Below are positions 32,623-41,989 of a stretch of DNA of 47,090 nucleotides, one piece after another. This DNA is from Flavobacteriales bacterium (lineage in GTDB: Bacteria > Bacteroidota > Bacteroidia > Flavobacteriales_D > Crocinitomicaceae), in the NCBI GenBank assembly GCA_009885545.1, contig VFKM01000103.1, forward strand, positions 1-47,090, given 5' to 3'. Position 1 is the stretch's first letter; every line of letters begins with the position of its first letter. Under the pieces are notes generated by a model. The model was given only the letters and a program-made list of their open reading frames with translations, searched no databases and was not told the origin of the DNA. Position numbers and translations under genes: made by a program.

Positions 32623-34467
32623 ATGTGCGGAATTGTAGCTTACATAGGTAAAAAACAAGCTTATCCTATTATTCTAAAAGGATTAAAAAGATTAGAATAT
32701 AGAGGATATGACAGTGCAGGTATTGCATTATTACATAATAATCAAATTAATATTTATAAAAGGCAAGGGAAGGTTGCGAATTTAGAAGAATTTGCGATGA
32801 ATAAAGATTTAAATGGGACGTCTGGAATTGGTCATACTCGCTGGGCTACCCATGGAGCACCAAATGACATTAACGCTCACCCTCACTATTCCACTGATGG
32901 AAATCTTGCTTTAATTCATAATGGAATTATAGAAAATTACGATACACTTCGTAAAGAATTAATTCTTCATGGATATGTTTTTAAAAGTGAAACTGATACT
33001 GAAGTATTAGTTCATTTAATCGATGATATTCAAAAAAATGAGCAAGTTTCAACTGCAGAAGCAGTGCGATTAGCGTTATTAAATGTTGTCGGAGCTTACG
33101 CAATTGTTGTTATTTCTAAAGAAAATCCAAATCAATTAATCGCTGCAAGAAAAAGTAGTCCATTAGTTGTTGGTATTGGTGGAGATGGTGATTTTTATCT
33201 TGCATCTGACGCTACACCTATTGTTGAATACACCAAAAGGGTTGTTTACTTAGAAGACGAAGAAATTGCAATTGTTGACTTGGAAGATGGATTAAAAATA
33301 TTCAACATCAATAATCAAGAAAAAACTCCCTATATACAACAGTTAGAATTGCAATTAGAAGCCTTAGAAAAAGGTGGATATGAGCATTTTATGTTGAAAG
33401 AAATACACGAACAACCTCGTTCAATTAGAGATTGTTTTAGAGGAAGAATGAATGCTGAGGAAGGTTGGGTTTCTTTAGGAGGAATAAAGGAGTATGAACA
33501 TAAAATGATCAATGCTCAGCGCCTTGTTATGGTTGCATGCGGAACATCATGGCACGCTTGTTTAGTCGGTGAATATTTATTTGAAGACTTAGCACGCATC
33601 AATGTTGAAGTTGAATATGCCAGTGAATTCCGTTACCGAAATCCAATAATAAACGAAAACGACATTGTAATAGCAGTTTCTCAATCAGGTGAAACGGCAG
33701 ATACAATGGCGGCACTTGAACTTGCAAAATCAAAAGGGGCAACAATTTTAGGTATTTGTAATGTAGTAGGATCTTCAATATCTCGAATTACAGATGCTGG
33801 ATCTTACACACATGCTGGACCTGAAATAGGAGTAGCTTCTACGAAAGCATTCACAGCGCAAGTAACTGTATTAACTCTTATGGCATTATCGTTAGCACAT
33901 AAGAAAGGGACTATAAGTGAAACAAAATTCCATAATATGCTGGCCGAACTTGAAGCGATTCCAGATAAGGTAAAAATGGTATTGGAAAAAAATGATCTTA
34001 TTGAAAAAATTGCTTTGGAATATAAAGATGCTACAAATGCACTTTATTTAGGTAGAGGTAGTTCTTTCCCTGTTGCGTTAGAAGGTGCTCTGAAATTGAA
34101 AGAGATATCCTACATTCATGCTGAAGGTTATCCAGCAGCTGAAATGAAACATGGCCCGATTGCTTTGATAGATGAAGAAATGCCAGTTTTTGTGATCGCC
34201 ACTAAAGGTACATCATACGAAAAAGTTGTATCTAACATTCAAGAAGTTAAAGCACGAAAAGGAAAAATTATTGCAATTGTAACAGAAGGTGATGAAACTG
34301 TAAAAGAAATTGCAGACCATATAATTGAAATACCAGATACAGATGAACACTTAGTTCCTATATTGGCTACAATACCTTTTCAACTTCTTTCTTATCATAT
34401 CGCTGTAATGAGAGAGTGTAATGTTGACCAGCCAAGAAATCTTGCTAAATCAGTAACAGTAGAATAA
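32623..34467 (+). CDS. glmS: Glutamine--fructose-6-phosphate aminotransferase (isomerizing)
   Basis: GlmS makes glucosamine-6-phosphate, the entry to peptidoglycan and lipid A amino sugars. The 614-aa protein begins MCGIVAYIG with the processed nucleophile Cys2, and has glutaminase motifs 'LKRLEYRGYDSAGIALL', 'GHTRWATHGAPNDINAHPH' and 'HNGIIENYD'. Two SIS domains follow ('VMVACGTSWHACLVGEYLFE', 'AVSQSGETADTMAAL', 'ASTKAFTAQ', 'LYLGRGSSFPVALEGALKLK', 'EGYPAAEMKHGPIALID'), then the terminal DQPRNLAKSVTVE. Length is standard. It is the last gene of the operon, ending at a bidirectional terminator. No glmS ribozyme-like leader is visible, since only one base separates it from the DUF4270 gene. 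Confidence 0.98.
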   Translation: MCGIVAYIGKKQAYPIILKGLKRLEYRGYDSAGIALLHNNQINIYKRQGKVANLEEFAMNKDLNGTSGIGHTRWATHGAPNDINAHPHYSTDGNLALIHNGIIENYDTLRKELILHGYVFKSETDTEVLVHLIDDIQKNEQVSTAEAVRLALLNVVGAYAIVVISKENPNQLIAARKSSPLVVGIGGDGDFYLASDATPIVEYTKRVVYLEDEEIAIVDLEDGLKIFNINNQEKTPYIQQLELQLEALEKGGYEHFMLKEIHEQPRSIRDCFRGRMNAEEGWVSLGGIKEYEHKMINAQRLVMVACGTSWHACLVGEYLFEDLARINVEVEYASEFRYRNPIINENDIVIAVSQSGETADTMAALELAKSKGATILGICNVVGSSISRITDAGSYTHAGPEIGVASTKAFTAQVTVLTLMALSLAHKKGTISETKFHNMLAELEAIPDKVKMVLEKNDLIEKIALEYKDATNALYLGRGSSFPVALEGALKLKEISYIHAEGYPAAEMKHGPIALIDEEMPVFVIATKGTSYEKVVSNIQEVKARKGKIIAIVTEGDETVKEIADHIIEIPDTDEHLVPILATIPFQLLSYHIAVMRECNVDQPRNLAKSVTVE

Positions 34468-34487
34468 ATTATAATAAATCAGTTCAT

Positions 34488-34524
34488 AAAAAAGCGCCAT
34501 CAATTAAATTGACGGCGCTTTTTT
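34488..34524. terminator. Bidirectional terminator between glmS and the giant T9SS cargo gene
   Basis: A stem of A6GCGCC pairing with GGCGCT6 (34488-34498 with 34514-34524) is extended by four more pairs across one mismatch around a short loop. The A-run on one side and T-run on the other let it serve both converging genes. Confidence 0.9.
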
Positions 34525-34539
34525 AATTTGTTAAATGGC

Positions 34540-37500
34540 CTAGTTTGCAACAATTACTCTATCTCGTGTAATTGAAACATTAGACGTGACTTCAATTGTG
34601 TAGATACCTTCAGAACAATCTGATAAATCGATTTTAAGTTCTTTACTGTTATTTGAATTCAAAACTAATTTCACTAATTTTCCTGTAGCATCATAGATAC
34701 GTATTGATTCCACCTTTAATCCCTCTGCAAGAACTGAGAATAAGCCATTTGAAGGATTTGGGAAAATACTAATACTATTTAATTCCGTTTCCGTGATTTC
34801 TGCACAACCAACCGTTACTGTTTGTTGACTAGAGGATGAACAACCATTCACATCCGAATAAGTATAATCGATCATAAATGTGCCATATCCTGAAACACTT
34901 GGATCAAACTGATTACTTGTAACACCAAAACCATTGTAATTTCCTCCTGCAGGAATTCCTCCAACTAAATCAAATATAGATGCGTTAATGCAAACATCTT
35001 GAATTGGATCAAAACTTACAATTGGAATCAATAATGGATTAGCATCTGCTGAACCAACTGGACTTATACAACCATTCACAGTTTGAGAAACGTAATATGT
35101 TCCAGACGTCGTAACTGTAATAGTTGGACTCGTTTCATTAGTCGACCATGACAAGGCACCAGTTGCAGTAGTTGTTAATTCAGATAATCCGCAATTATCT
35201 ACAACACTTACAACTGGAATTGATGGGATACTAATTGGATTGGCAATTGCAGTACTTAATCCGCTTATGCATAAACCATTTGCTGCACTTAATGTATATG
35301 ACCCTCCTAAAAGTACCGTAATTGAACTTACAGTCTCACCAGTAGACCATAACAATGATTCCGTTGAACTTGTTGTTAAAACAGTATAACCACAATTATC
35401 ATCAACTATGATGGTAGGAATCGCTGGAGTATTGTTAACCGTTACGCCCAAACTACTTGAGGATGATGAACCACATGTGTTGGATGCTGAAACTGTAAAA
35501 TTACCAGGGGCTGACCCCATTGTTACTGTTGCTGAAACTGAACCTTGACCTGATGTAATTGTAGATCCAGATGGAACTGTCCATAAATAACTTGTCGCTC
35601 CTGAAACAGATGCAATTGAATAAACATTTCCTGTTGTTCCGGCACAAAGAGAATTAGAGCCTGTTATCGCACCAGGAGCAGAGGGAATAGAATTTGACGT
35701 TAGAAATAAACTACTTGCTGTGGATGCTCCACATGAGTTAGATGATGTGACAGTAACAGCTCCTGACGTTGAACCCATCGTTAAAGTGGCTGAAACTGTT
35801 CCTTGACCTGCTGTAATTATTGATCCAGATGGAGCTGCCCACGTATAACTTGTAGCTCCCGAAACAGCTGCTATTGAATAGATATTACCTGTTGATCCAG
35901 AACAAACTGTTGCCGTTCCAGAAATTACACCTGGTGTAGTCGGAGTAGAAACTATTGAGACAACCAAACTACTTGCTGCAGATGTACCACAAGCATTTGA
36001 CGCTGTAACTGAAACACTTCCTGAGGTTGATCCCATTGTAACTGTAGCAGAAACTGTTCCTTGACCTGAGGTAATTGTTGCTCCAGATGGAACTGTCCAT
36101 AGATAACTTGTTGCTCCTGCGACCGCAGCAATTGTATAAACATTTCCTGTCGATCCTGAACAAAGCGAGGTTGTTCCAGATATTATTCCTGGTGCAGCTG
36201 GAGTAGTGTTGAATGTAACTGCCAAACTACTTGCTGCAGATGTACCGCACGTACTTGATGCTGTCACTGCAATATTTCCTGGAGTTGCACCCATTGTAAC
36301 AGTAATCGACACTGTTCCTTGACCTGCAGTAATTGTCGCTCCTGATGGAACTGTCCATGCATAGTTTGTTGCTCCTGCGACCGCAGCAATTGTATAAACA
36401 TTTCCTGTTGAACTTATACATGGCGTATTGGTTCCAGAAATTATACCTGGAGTTGCAGGTGCTGCTGTATTTAACGTGACTATCAAAGTGCTCGCAGTTG
36501 ATGTGCCACAAGAATTAGATGCTGTAACTGTAACATTACCAGAAATTGCACCCATTGTTACTGTAGCTGAAACTGTTCCTTGACCAGCTGTAATTGTCGC
36601 TCCTGCTGGAACAGTCCAGGTATAACTTGTCGCTCCTGAAACAGCGGCAATTGAATAGACATTCCCTGTCGAATTTGAACAAGCAATTACTGACCCTGCG
36701 ATTACTCCAGGAACTAAAGGAGTTGAATTTATTGTTATTGCTAAACTGCTAGCTGTCGAAGCTCCACATGAATTAGTCGCAGTAACGGTAACATTTCCAG
36801 AGGTTGAACCCATCGTTACAGTGGCAGAAACTGTACCTTGACCTGATGTAATTATTGCACCAGTTGGAACTGTCCAAGTATAATTTGTAGCACCTGAAAC
36901 AGCTGCAATAGAATAAATATTTCCTGTCGAGCCCGAACAAAGTGAAGCGGAACCTGCAATAGCTCCCGGTATAGCAGGAACTGTATTTAATGTAATTGCT
37001 AATGTAGAAGCTGTAGAAGTGCCGCAAGCATTTGTTGCAGTTACTGTAATATTTCCTGAAGTTGATCCCATTGTCACAGTAGCAGAAACCGTTCCTTGAC
37101 CAGAAGTTATTGTCGCTCCAGAAGGAACTGTCCATGTATAACTTGTAGCACCTGGAACAGCAGCAATTGAATAAACATTACCTGTCGAGCCAGAACAAAG
37201 TGATGTTGTTCCAGATATTATTCCTGGAGTAACTGGTGTGAAAATCACCGTGATAGCCCTAATACTCGCTATTGATGTACCACAGGCATTTGAAGCTGTA
37301 ACTGTTACATTTCCTGAAGTCGAACCCATTGTCACTGTTGCTGAAATTGTTCCTTGACCTGAGGTAATAGTCGCTCCAGCAGGAACTGTCCAAGTATAAC
37401 TCGTAGCTCCTGATACAGCTGTAATAGAATAAACATTTCCTGTTGACCCTGAGCATACTGATGCTGATCCTACAATAGCTCCTGGAGTAGCTGGTACTAA

Positions 37501-40500
37501 AGTAACAGTGATAGCTCTAATACTAGCTGTTGACGTGCCACATGTATTTGAAGCAGTAACTGTAACATTTCCTGATGTTGATCCCATTGTCACAGTTGCT
37601 GAAACTGTTCCTTGACCAGCTGTAATTGTTGCACCAGCTGGTACTGTCCATGTATAGCCCGTAGCTCCTGAAACAGCAGCAATTGTATAAATATTTCCTG
37701 TCGAACCTGAACAAACTGAAGCGGAACCTGCAATCACTCCTGGTGTGGCCGGAACTGTATTTATTGTTATGGCTAATGTAGAAGCTATAGAAGTACCGCA
37801 AGCATTTGTTGCAGTTACTGTAATATTACCCGATGTTGACCCCATTGTTACAGTGGCTGAAACAGTACCTTGACCTGAAGTTATTGTCGCACCAGATGGA
37901 ACTGTCCATGTATAACTTGTCGCTCCCGAAACAGCTGCAATTGAATAGACATTTCCAGTAGTTCCTGAACAGACAGTTGCAGAACCTGTAATCGCTCCAG
38001 GTACAGCTGGTGTTGAAATTACAGTCATGTAACTAGGAGAATTCAATGTATTAGATCCACTTGCATTGGTTGCAGTTAAAGAAACATTATATGTTCCAGC
38101 GGCAGCATATGTTACTGTTTGCGTTGCAGCCGTGCTCGTTGCAGGTGTGCCGCCTGCGAATGTCCAACTATATGAAGTAGGAGAATTCGTAGAGGTACTC
38201 GTGTACGTTACAACTTGACCTGTACAAACGGGTGATCCTGGTGATGACGTAAAACTTGCGACAGGAGCCGCCGCAACTGCTACACCTGTAATGTTAATAT
38301 TATCAACATATAAATTATTCCCATAGCCGGCAAGATTTCGTATAGCAATAACGACATTCTGTTGACCTATATAAGGCGTCAAATTTATTGTTTCTGATCT
38401 CCATTGGGCAGATGTAGGAACAAAAGCAGTAGTCTGAGCTGCGGCTGTTGCCAAAACTGTTGAAGATTTTAAATACACAGAAGTAAAGGTTTGAGCACAA
38501 TCCGTTGAAATCAAAACCTCTAATCCATCAAAATAAGTCGCGTCATAAGGAGCATAAGCGACATCAAATGTCATTTGAGCACTTGACAAACTTTGAAAAT
38601 TAAGTCTCGGCGTTCTAAGCTCATCTGAATTCCCTGAATCATTAAACGCAAAATTATCAAACCACATTGAGTTTCCTGCGGTTGGTGCTAATCCAATAGT
38701 AGCATTTCTTGCCCATGTCGTCGCACCTGCATCCAGATTGATCAATGGCCAGTTCGTTGGAGGAAAAGTGGCAAGAGTAAACCCTTCAGACAAAGGTAAT
38801 GCTGAGCCAGATCCCCCAATAACAGTGATATAATTTGGTTGAGAAAGCGTATTCGATCCGCTAGCATTTGTTGCGGTTAAATCAACTTGAAAAGTCCCAA
38901 CAGTATTATAAGTAATTGTAGGATTTGTAGCAGTAGATGTTGAAGGAGTTCCACCAGCAAATGTCCATGAGTAGGATGTAGGTATTCCTGATGAAGTATT
39001 TGTATACGTTACAGATTGCCCTACACAAATCGTTGTTGATGAAGGGGTGAAACTTGCAACAGGAACAGCGGCTACTGCAGTATATAGATCACTATCCCAA
39101 GTTCCACGACCAAATGTTGCAGCTCTTAATCTATTTGTTGGATAATATATCTCTAAATCTCTAACTGCTACATTAGGAAGACCAACATTAAAGGCTACCC
39201 AATTGGTAATGTTATCTTTATAATATACGCCAACATCTGTTCCTACATAAATTCCATTATCAACAGAACCATTTGAATATACTATTGTGTTCATTGGAAT
39301 GTTTGGTAATCCCGTCGAGAGATTTGTCCAACTAGTTCCGCCATTAATTGACTTAAAGACTTTTGAAGTAGACCCATAACCAGAATAGGTAACAAATACA
39401 ATATTTGGGTCTGTATTTGAAATCGCTATGTCAGTTGGCGCAACAGTTGTAGGTAATCCGGTTGAAACACTAGTGAAAGATGTACCGCCATTAATTGATT
39501 TAGAAACAGCATTTGTACCTGTTTTAAGCGCATATATTATTTGATTATTGCTTGGCGCAATTTCAAACTCAATAATATTACCAGATCCAGTTGGTGTTCC
39601 CATTGCAGTCCATCCAGTTCCAGAATTCGTTGTTTTATATAATGCTGCTCTTCCTCCTGCATACAGAGTTGTAGCTGTCACTGGATCTTGGTGCCATGCA
39701 CATAACCAATCACCTGCTGGTAATCCAGTATTTATAGCAGTCCAATTGGTCCCTCCATCAGTAGAACGATAATATTCTCCATATACATAAGACCCATAAA
39801 TGTTGTTGTTATTTGTTCTGTCTATAAAACAATCCATCCCGTCACCACCATAAATTTCTGTCCAAGTAGTACCATTCATTTTATTTGTCCCGTTGTCTTG
39901 ATGACCAGTTACCAATAAACTTACATTACTAGACGAAAGTCCGACTCTATATTGCTGGGCAATCGCAAGATTCGCACTTATGTCGGACCATGCAGTTCCT
40001 GAATTAGTTGTTCTATAAACTCCCCCATCATTACCAGAATAAACGGTTGTGCCTGATCCGGGTAAAAATACGATGTCATGAATATCAGCATGTACATTTG
40101 GCTTACTATAGCCACCAAACCAGTGTGTATTCAGTGTAAATGATGTTCCTCCGTTGGTGCTTTTCCAAATATTCACTCCTCCGGTATATACTTCCTCTGC
40201 GTTGGTTGGAGAAGCGGCAATTGTTAGATCATACCATCCTTGACCACCAGCATCTGATCCATTATCCCAGCCCAAAATATTATTTGTAGCTGTTGAAGCC
40301 ATTCTTGTAGTGAATGACGTGCCGCTATCTGTTGATCGGATCAAACCAAGAAAACCATCATCAGTAGCTCTTGACCCTAAAACGTATACATACGCAGGAT
40401 TAGCCGCTGTAACTGCAATTGATAAACGACCGATACCTGTTAAACCTGTCGTAATAGCTGCTCCCCAAGTAGCTCCGCCATCTGTAGATTTTCTAAAGGT

Positions 40501-41364
40501 TGTTCCAGCTGCATAAATTGTATTTACATCACCTGGTTTGAATTCTGCATCCTTTATTCCTGTGAAGGTACCTGTCGGTTGTGCCCAAGTAGTTCCTCCA
40601 TCTGTCGTTCTCCAAATTCCAGTACTACCAAATGCCATAACTATTAATGGATTTGTTGAATTTATGAGAAGCCGACTAATTGTCCTACCTTGATTAGCAG
40701 TCCACGCAAGGCCTGTTGCAACCCATGTTGCTCCTCCATCAGTTGATTTTAGTACACCAGTACTGTACGTGTCACCTCCGTCACCATCACCGGTTGCCAA
40801 ATACATAATTTGATTATTTGCAGGGTTAATTGCAATGTCTGAACAACCAATAACAGCAAGTTGGTCTGTATTAGTAGTCCAACTCGTTCCACCGTTTGTT
40901 GTTTTCCACAAACCACCATCAGGAGCACCAACAAACATTGTGGTTGAAGTTACAGGGTCAAAACGAATAAAATTAATACGACCTGCACCTCCACCTCCTG
41001 GTTTTCCAACAGGACCTAATAACACCCAATTACCGGCAACAGATTTTACAAGACTAGTACCACCTTTACTCTTGCTTTTGGTTTTACTCCATTCAACATA
41101 ATTTTCATATGTCTGCGAAGGAATGGTTAAGTTACCAGTAGGATAAACTCGTGGTTCCATATAGGCTTCCCATCTTCGAAAAGCCTTATAACCTTTCCCT
41201 CTTTCAATAGTTCTTCCGTTCCAATATGCATTGAAACTATCTTGAATTTGGTAAAAATTTGAATTGGGATTGCCCATCATGGACACATAACTTTGTGATT
41301 GAGAGGAGAAACTCAACACAAGGGCGAAAGTTGCCATTAAGACAACTTTTAGTTTTCTTTTCAT
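34540..41364 (-). CDS. Giant secreted protein: BNR/sortilin-like propeller, PKD domains, ten Ig-like repeats, T9SS sorting domain
   Basis: This 2274-aa surface or secreted protein has a signal peptide (MKRKLKVVLMATFALVLSFS, cleavage near SQSQ). Residues about 95-755 are BNR/sortilin-type propeller repeats (many STDGGATW, TTNGGTSW blocks). A PKD domain (765-850), a choice-of-anchor J-like module (855-1030) and a second PKD (1031-1115) follow. Then come ten tandem domains of about 85 aa (1115-1975) with the theme PG-x-I-x-GS-x-x-x-CSGSTGN-[VI]-Y, two different repeats of about 66 aa, and a type A sorting domain ('ISIFPNPSNGLFSV', 'GIYTIEVTSN', 'DRVIVAN'). It is probably an adhesin or matrix protein exported through SprA; ligand unknown. 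In-frame TTG 41412 gives a poor N-terminus, so ATG 41364 is chosen. Confidence 0.9.
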   Translation of the reverse strand: MKRKLKVVLMATFALVLSFSSQSQSYVSMMGNPNSNFYQIQDSFNAYWNGRTIERGKGYKAFRRWEAYMEPRVYPTGNLTIPSQTYENYVEWSKTKSKSKGGTSLVKSVAGNWVLLGPVGKPGGGGAGRINFIRFDPVTSTTMFVGAPDGGLWKTTNGGTSWTTNTDQLAVIGCSDIAINPANNQIMYLATGDGDGGDTYSTGVLKSTDGGATWVATGLAWTANQGRTISRLLINSTNPLIVMAFGSTGIWRTTDGGTTWAQPTGTFTGIKDAEFKPGDVNTIYAAGTTFRKSTDGGATWGAAITTGLTGIGRLSIAVTAANPAYVYVLGSRATDDGFLGLIRSTDSGTSFTTRMASTATNNILGWDNGSDAGGQGWYDLTIAASPTNAEEVYTGGVNIWKSTNGGTSFTLNTHWFGGYSKPNVHADIHDIVFLPGSGTTVYSGNDGGVYRTTNSGTAWSDISANLAIAQQYRVGLSSSNVSLLVTGHQDNGTNKMNGTTWTEIYGGDGMDCFIDRTNNNNIYGSYVYGEYYRSTDGGTNWTAINTGLPAGDWLCAWHQDPVTATTLYAGGRAALYKTTNSGTGWTAMGTPTGSGNIIEFEIAPSNNQIIYALKTGTNAVSKSINGGTSFTSVSTGLPTTVAPTDIAISNTDPNIVFVTYSGYGSTSKVFKSINGGTSWTNLSTGLPNIPMNTIVYSNGSVDNGIYVGTDVGVYYKDNITNWVAFNVGLPNVAVRDLEIYYPTNRLRAATFGRGTWDSDLYTAVAAVPVASFTPSSTTICVGQSVTYTNTSSGIPTSYSWTFAGGTPSTSTATNPTITYNTVGTFQVDLTATNASGSNTLSQPNYITVIGGSGSALPLSEGFTLATFPPTNWPLINLDAGATTWARNATIGLAPTAGNSMWFDNFAFNDSGNSDELRTPRLNFQSLSSAQMTFDVAYAPYDATYFDGLEVLISTDCAQTFTSVYLKSSTVLATAAAQTTAFVPTSAQWRSETINLTPYIGQQNVVIAIRNLAGYGNNLYVDNINITGVAVAAAPVASFTSSPGSPVCTGQVVTYTSTSTNSPTSYSWTFAGGTPATSTAATQTVTYAAAGTYNVSLTATNASGSNTLNSPSYMTVISTPAVPGAITGSATVCSGTTGNVYSIAAVSGATSYTWTVPSGATITSGQGTVSATVTMGSTSGNITVTATNACGTSIASTLAITINTVPATPGVIAGSASVCSGSTGNIYTIAAVSGATGYTWTVPAGATITAGQGTVSATVTMGSTSGNVTVTASNTCGTSTASIRAITVTLVPATPGAIVGSASVCSGSTGNVYSITAVSGATSYTWTVPAGATITSGQGTISATVTMGSTSGNVTVTASNACGTSIASIRAITVIFTPVTPGIISGTTSLCSGSTGNVYSIAAVPGATSYTWTVPSGATITSGQGTVSATVTMGSTSGNITVTATNACGTSTASTLAITLNTVPAIPGAIAGSASLCSGSTGNIYSIAAVSGATNYTWTVPTGAIITSGQGTVSATVTMGSTSGNVTVTATNSCGASTASSLAITINSTPLVPGVIAGSVIACSNSTGNVYSIAAVSGATSYTWTVPAGATITAGQGTVSATVTMGAISGNVTVTASNSCGTSTASTLIVTLNTAAPATPGIISGTNTPCISSTGNVYTIAAVAGATNYAWTVPSGATITAGQGTVSITVTMGATPGNIAVTASSTCGTSAASSLAVTFNTTPAAPGIISGTTSLCSGSTGNVYTIAAVAGATSYLWTVPSGATITSGQGTVSATVTMGSTSGSVSVTASNACGTSAASSLVVSIVSTPTTPGVISGTATVCSGSTGNIYSIAAVSGATSYTWAAPSGSIITAGQGTVSATLTMGSTSGAVTVTSSNSCGASTASSLFLTSNSIPSAPGAITGSNSLCAGTTGNVYSIASVSGATSYLWTVPSGSTITSGQGSVSATVTMGSAPGNFTVSASNTCGSSSSSSLGVTVNNTPAIPTIIVDDNCGYTVLTTSSTESLLWSTGETVSSITVLLGGSYTLSAANGLCISGLSTAIANPISIPSIPVVSVVDNCGLSELTTTATGALSWSTNETSPTITVTTSGTYYVSQTVNGCISPVGSADANPLLIPIVSFDPIQDVCINASIFDLVGGIPAGGNYNGFGVTSNQFDPSVSGYGTFMIDYTYSDVNGCSSSSQQTVTVGCAEITETELNSISIFPNPSNGLFSVLAEGLKVESIRIYDATGKLVKLVLNSNNSKELKIDLSDCSEGIYTIEVTSNVSITRDRVIVAN
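35440..38020 (-). repeat. Ten tandem coding repeats of about 255-260 bp
   Basis: Ten in-frame copies encode the Ig-like units of the giant cargo protein. Conserved words recur at nearly constant spacing: on the plus strand the tracts near 38008, 37740, 37480, 37222, 36968, 36708, 36447, 36188, 35930 and 35672 all encode the PG-[IV]-I-x-G start. Nucleotide similarity is high ('GGTACAGTTCCTTGACC'-like tracts recur), so unequal crossing-over or assembly collapse is possible. The third, second and fourth copies are especially alike. Confidence 0.88.
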
Positions 41365-41383
41365 AGTTCTAGCTTTAGAGAGG

Positions 41384-41412
41384 CTAAGATAGAAAAAAAA
41401 ATAAAAGCGCAA
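41384..41412 (-). promoter_or_regulatory. Weak candidate promoter of the giant cargo gene
   Basis: On the minus strand TTG (41412-41410), an 18-nt spacer and TATCTTAG (41391-41384) differ from the TTG-N19/21-TAnnTTTG model by one base in the -7 box and slightly in spacing. The leader to ATG 41364 would be about 15 nt. Confidence 0.3.
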
Positions 41413-41555
41413 AAATTAATATGACAATATAATTTGATTTTTTAACTCTTCATTCTTAAACACTCTATTTTCATTAGTAATATGAATTAAATTAAAACGG
41501 CCATGGATTGAAATTCATTTTTGTTTAATTTAGACAATGAAAATGATAAATTTTA

Positions 41556-41909
41556 ATGGTTACTTCAATTAACGATAAACACATAGATTTCTTTCAATCT
41601 GTTTTTGACGTTGTACGCTTAATACCAGAAGGTAGAGTTACTTCATATGGTTCAATTGCAAAATATCTTGGAAGTTCAAAATCAAGTAGAATGGTAGGAT
41701 GGGCTATGAATGCTGCACACAAAATACCTGATGTTCCAGCACATAGAGTTGTAAATAGAATTGGGCTATTAACCGGTAAATTTCATTTTGGCTCTATTAC
41801 CGAAATGGAGGAAAAATTAAAAGCTGAAGGAATTGAAGTTATGAAAGATCAAATTCAAAACTTCAAGTCACATTATTGGGATCCGATGATTGAGTTGAAA
41901 ATAGATTAA
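41556..41909 (+). CDS. Alkyltransferase-like (ATL) protein, MGMT family without catalytic cysteine
   Basis: This 117-aa protein matches the DNA-binding domain of O6-alkylguanine-DNA alkyltransferases: 'VFDVVRLIPEGRVTSYGSIA' (Tyr31), 'SSRMVGWAMNAA' (Arg45, the expected base-flipping finger) and the active-site segment. The motif PCHRV reads PAHRV here (residues 61-65), so the alkyl-accepting Cys is Ala62 and direct repair is impossible. ATL proteins with this change bind O6-alkylguanine and hand it to nucleotide excision repair; that role is inferred by family. The N-terminal Ada/Ogt domain is absent, as in ATLs. It stands alone, 80 nt upstream of the SDR gene in the same direction. Confidence 0.9.
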   Translation: MVTSINDKHIDFFQSVFDVVRLIPEGRVTSYGSIAKYLGSSKSSRMVGWAMNAAHKIPDVPAHRVVNRIGLLTGKFHFGSITEMEEKLKAEGIEVMKDQIQNFKSHYWDPMIELKID

Positions 41910-41976
41910 AAATAGCTTTTTTTAAAAGTTGTTCATTTTAATGCAAGGAATAAACTTCCATTCACTTTAAAGATAG

Positions 41977-41984
41977 TATTTTTG
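41977..41984 (+). promoter_or_regulatory. Putative -7 box giving a leaderless SDR transcript
   Basis: TATTTTTG matches TAnnTTTG exactly and ends five bases before ATG 41990, so the transcription start should fall at or next to the ATG. No clear -33 TTG is visible. Confidence 0.45.
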
Positions 41985-41989
41985 AATAT

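Noticed and set aside
35952-37801. Several minus-strand ORFs in another frame across the repeat array (for example 36227-36511, 36773-37135, 37523-37801)
   Set aside because: They recur with the same Cys/Tyr/Asn-rich composition in each DNA repeat. They are shadow frames of the Ig-like repeats and have no start context of their own.
35440-38020. Possible CRISPR or other non-coding repeat array
   Set aside because: The units are about 255 bp, in frame, and encode a continuous protein with Ig-like repeats. There are no short direct repeats with unique spacers.
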